Below, in pieces: positions 5,456 through 6,507 of a DNA stretch of 6,507 nt. Source of the stretch: Paracoccaceae bacterium (GTDB lineage: Bacteria; Pseudomonadota; Alphaproteobacteria; Rhodobacterales; Rhodobacteraceae); contig PXDM01000041.1 in assembly GCA_003565055.1 (NCBI GenBank), positions 1 through 6,507 on the forward strand. Reading direction: 5' to 3'. The stretch's first letter is position 1, and every line of letters starts with the position of its first letter. The position numbers and the translations under genes were made by a program. The notes beneath the pieces are model-generated. The model was not told where the DNA came from, ran no database searches, and saw only the letters and a list, made by a program, of their open reading frames with translations.

Positions 5456-5476
5456 GGTGCGTGCAGCGCACGCACC
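5456..5476 (+). repeat. Intercistronic perfect hairpin, family A copy 2
   Basis: GGTGCGTGC (5456-5464) pairs perfectly with GCACGCACC (5468-5476) over an AGC triloop, starting 5 nt after the rpoA stop. Both arms are identical to the core arms at 1211-1219 and 1223-1231 after rpmD; only the loop and flanks differ. No T-tract follows. The same placement directly after a TGA stop in two gaps suggests a 3'-UTR-type element or a REP-like palindrome. Function is unknown. Confidence 0.8.
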
Positions 5477-5491
5477 ATCAGAGCAACGACC

Positions 5492-5535
5492 GGGCGGAGA
5501 CGCCCCAAGGAGAGCCGAGGTCACGCAGCCTCGGC
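5492..5535 (+). other. Two further hairpins in the rpoA-rplQ gap
   Basis: GGGCG (5492-5496) pairs with CGCCC (5501-5505) over a GAGA loop, a GNRA-type tetraloop. GCCGAGG (5514-5520) pairs with CCTCGGC (5529-5535) over an eight-base loop. With the family A hairpin just upstream, the 121-nt gap is almost fully structured until an AT-rich segment (about 5537-5570) that holds the rplQ ribosome-binding site. The pairings are visible, but each short stem alone could be coincidental in GC-rich DNA. Confidence 0.45.
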
Positions 5536-5571
5536 CAGACAAAGTAAAACGACGTTAATAGGAGATTTCAC

Positions 5572-5991
5572 ATGCGTCACGCTCGCGGATACCGCCGCCT
5601 CAACCGTACACATGAGCACCGCAAGGCGCTCTTCGCCAATATGGCGGGCTCGCTCATCGAACATGAGCAGATCAAGACCACGCTGCCCAAAGCCAAGGAA
5701 TTGCGCCCCATTGTGGAGAAGCTGATCACGCTGGCCAAGCGCGGCGATCTGCATGCGCGCCGTCAGGCTGCGGCACAGCTTAAGGAAGACAAGGATGTCG
5801 CCAAGCTCTTCGAAGTGCTTGGCCCGCGTTACAAGGACCGTCAGGGTGGCTATATCCGTGTCCTGAAAGCTGGCTTCCGCTATGGCGACATGGCCCCGAT
5901 GGCGATCATTGAATTCGTGGATCGCGACGTCAACGCCAAGGGGTTTGCGGATCTCGCGCGCCTTGATGCAGAAGCTGCGGCTGAAGAGTAA
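5572..5991 (+). CDS. rplQ: 50S ribosomal protein L17
   Basis: L17 binds 23S rRNA near the peptide exit tunnel on the solvent side of the 50S subunit. The 139-residue product starts MRHARGYRRLNRTHEHRKAL, an unmistakable L17 N-terminus. It carries the signature IKTTLPKAKELRPIVEKLIT (34-53), followed by LAKRGDLHARRQA, then GGYIRVLKAGFRYGDMAPMA (92-111). It ends with an Ala/Glu-rich tail, longer than in E. coli (about 127 residues). The AGGAG at 5560-5564 lies 7 nt before the ATG. This is the last gene of the alpha cluster: a strong terminator begins about 23 nt after its stop. Confidence 0.98.
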   Translation: MRHARGYRRLNRTHEHRKALFANMAGSLIEHEQIKTTLPKAKELRPIVEKLITLAKRGDLHARRQAAAQLKEDKDVAKLFEVLGPRYKDRQGGYIRVLKAGFRYGDMAPMAIIEFVDRDVNAKGFADLARLDAEAAAEE

Positions 5992-6014
5992 TCGCAGCCT
6001 CTACGGATGAATTC

Positions 6015-6046
6015 GGCCCGCGCGTCTTCGCGTGGGCCTTTTCTTT
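6015..6046 (+). terminator. Intrinsic terminator of the ribosomal operon
   Basis: GGCCCGCGCG (6015-6024) pairs with CGCGTGGGCC (6029-6038), ten pairs including one G-T, over a TCTT loop, and is followed directly by TTTTCTTT (6039-6046). This is a textbook Rho-independent terminator and marks the end of the rplQ transcript. It reads only in the + direction; the reverse complement lacks a T-tract. Confidence 0.93.
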
Positions 6047-6075
6047 GGCGCTGTTGCGCCCTGACCACTGGTCAG
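6047..6075. other. Paired palindromes in the convergent spacer
   Basis: Just past the terminator, GGCGC (6047-6051) pairs with GCGCC (6056-6060) over TGTT. Adjacent to it is the perfect inverted repeat CTGACCACTGGTCAG (6061-6075). The latter looks like an operator half-site pair, but it lies between convergent genes, not upstream of a start. It may be part of the transcript end of the - strand gene or a chance palindrome. No function is assigned. Confidence 0.4.
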
Positions 6076-6133
6076 TGATCGGTGATGAGAAGAGGCGGGC
6101 TTCCTGAACAAACAGGCCGAAGGTCACGAACCA

Positions 6134-6507
6134 TCAGGATCGGTTCAGCTCCATCAGGTCGGCGGCCATCCGCTTCATGATGTTGCGCCGCGCGAAGTCT
6201 TCGCGAAAGCGGGTTCTGTCAGGCTTGGGTCGGTCGGCGATCAGTCGATTTGTCGCCGCGATCATGGCCTGAGCATCAAGGGGTTTGAAGACCTCGACAT
6301 CGGGCAGATGCTGGGCCAGAAACTCGGCAGCATGGCCTGAAACCCCCGCCAGCATGGGCCGCCCTGTTGCGCCATATTCAAAGATTTTGGAGGGCAGGAC
6401 CTTTCGAAATGCGTCAAGCTCATTGAGGTGCAATAACAGGATATCGGCCGAGTGATATTGCGCGATGAGTTGGTCCCGCGGAACAGGCGGCAAAATCTCG
6501 ACATTCC
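6134..6507 (-). CDS. Glycosyltransferase, GT4-like C-terminal domain (partial, 5' end outside window)
   Basis: The frame is open to the right edge of the window and ends in TGA (complement of 6134-6136), so about 123 C-terminal residues are visible. They read from NVEILPPVPRDQLIAQYHSA through DILLLHL to the block LPSKIFEYGATGRPMLAG, then a helical tail ending RRNIMKRMAADLMELNRS. The PSKIFEY-x-A-x-G-x-P block is the nucleotide-sugar-binding segment of the C-terminal Rossmann domain of GT-B-fold, family-4-like glycosyltransferases, of the kind found in polysaccharide biosynthesis (WbuB-like). Sugar donor and acceptor cannot be told from this fragment. It is convergent with rplQ, separated by 142 nt including the operon terminator, so it is a separate transcription unit. 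A short TTG-initiated reading is possible inside it but is not needed. Confidence 0.8.
   Translation of the reverse strand, partial: NVEILPPVPRDQLIAQYHSADILLLHLNELDAFRKVLPSKIFEYGATGRPMLAGVSGHAAEFLAQHLPDVEVFKPLDAQAMIAATNRLIADRPKPDRTRFREDFARRNIMKRMAADLMELNRS

Noticed and set aside
4248..5471. Long open frame on the - strand opposite rpoA (about 407 codons)
   Set aside because: It is a shadow of the GC-rich codon pattern of rpoA: no recognisable domain, a His/Arg-rich composition, and complete overlap with a certain gene.
1..6507. CRISPR array, tRNA or rRNA gene, insertion sequence, prophage or defence system
   Set aside because: I saw no regularly spaced repeats, cloverleaf, transposase motif or terminal inverted repeats; every gene except the right-edge glycosyltransferase is a core ribosomal, secretion or transcription gene.

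Overview
This window is a housekeeping ribosomal-protein locus from an alphaproteobacterium, most likely a member of the Rhodobacterales (Rhodobacteraceae/Paracoccaceae). The evidence is the gene order, the GC-rich third codon positions, the S13 to S11 to RpoA order without rpsD, the 338-residue RpoA and the N-terminal style of SecY. I found no novel defence, mobile or biosynthetic system. The unusual material lies in the gaps between genes.

Layout: the last 18 codons of rplF (L6) are followed by tightly packed rplR (L18), rpsE (S5) and rpmD (L30), with gaps of 10-12 nt. A 122-nt gap leads to rplO (L15), and a 104-nt gap leads to secY. These genes are the distal part of an spc-type operon. 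A 254-nt gap then precedes the alpha-type cluster: rpsM (S13, GTG start), rpsK (S11), a 115-nt gap, rpoA, a 121-nt gap, and rplQ (L17). All these genes are on the + strand. A strong intrinsic terminator follows rplQ. Past a short convergent spacer, the C-terminal part of a family-4-like glycosyltransferase enters from the right on the - strand and is cut by the window end.

How the genes work together: L6, L18, L30, L15 and L17 build the 50S subunit. S5, S13 and S11 build the 30S subunit. SecY is the channel of the Sec translocon, and RpoA nucleates RNA polymerase. Co-transcription couples ribosome, translocon and polymerase supply.

Points worth a second look: (1) the secY-rpsM gap holds no adenylate kinase gene, although adk usually sits there in Rhodobacteraceae; (2) every intra-operon gap over 100 nt carries at least one GC-rich hairpin, and these include two repeated sequence families. 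One has arms GGTGCGTGC/GCACGCACC after rpmD and after rpoA. The other is GCCGCG-N5-GACGCGGCCTCG before rpsM and before rpoA. (3) The gene after rplQ is a glycosyltransferase, so the locus edge may be lineage-specific.
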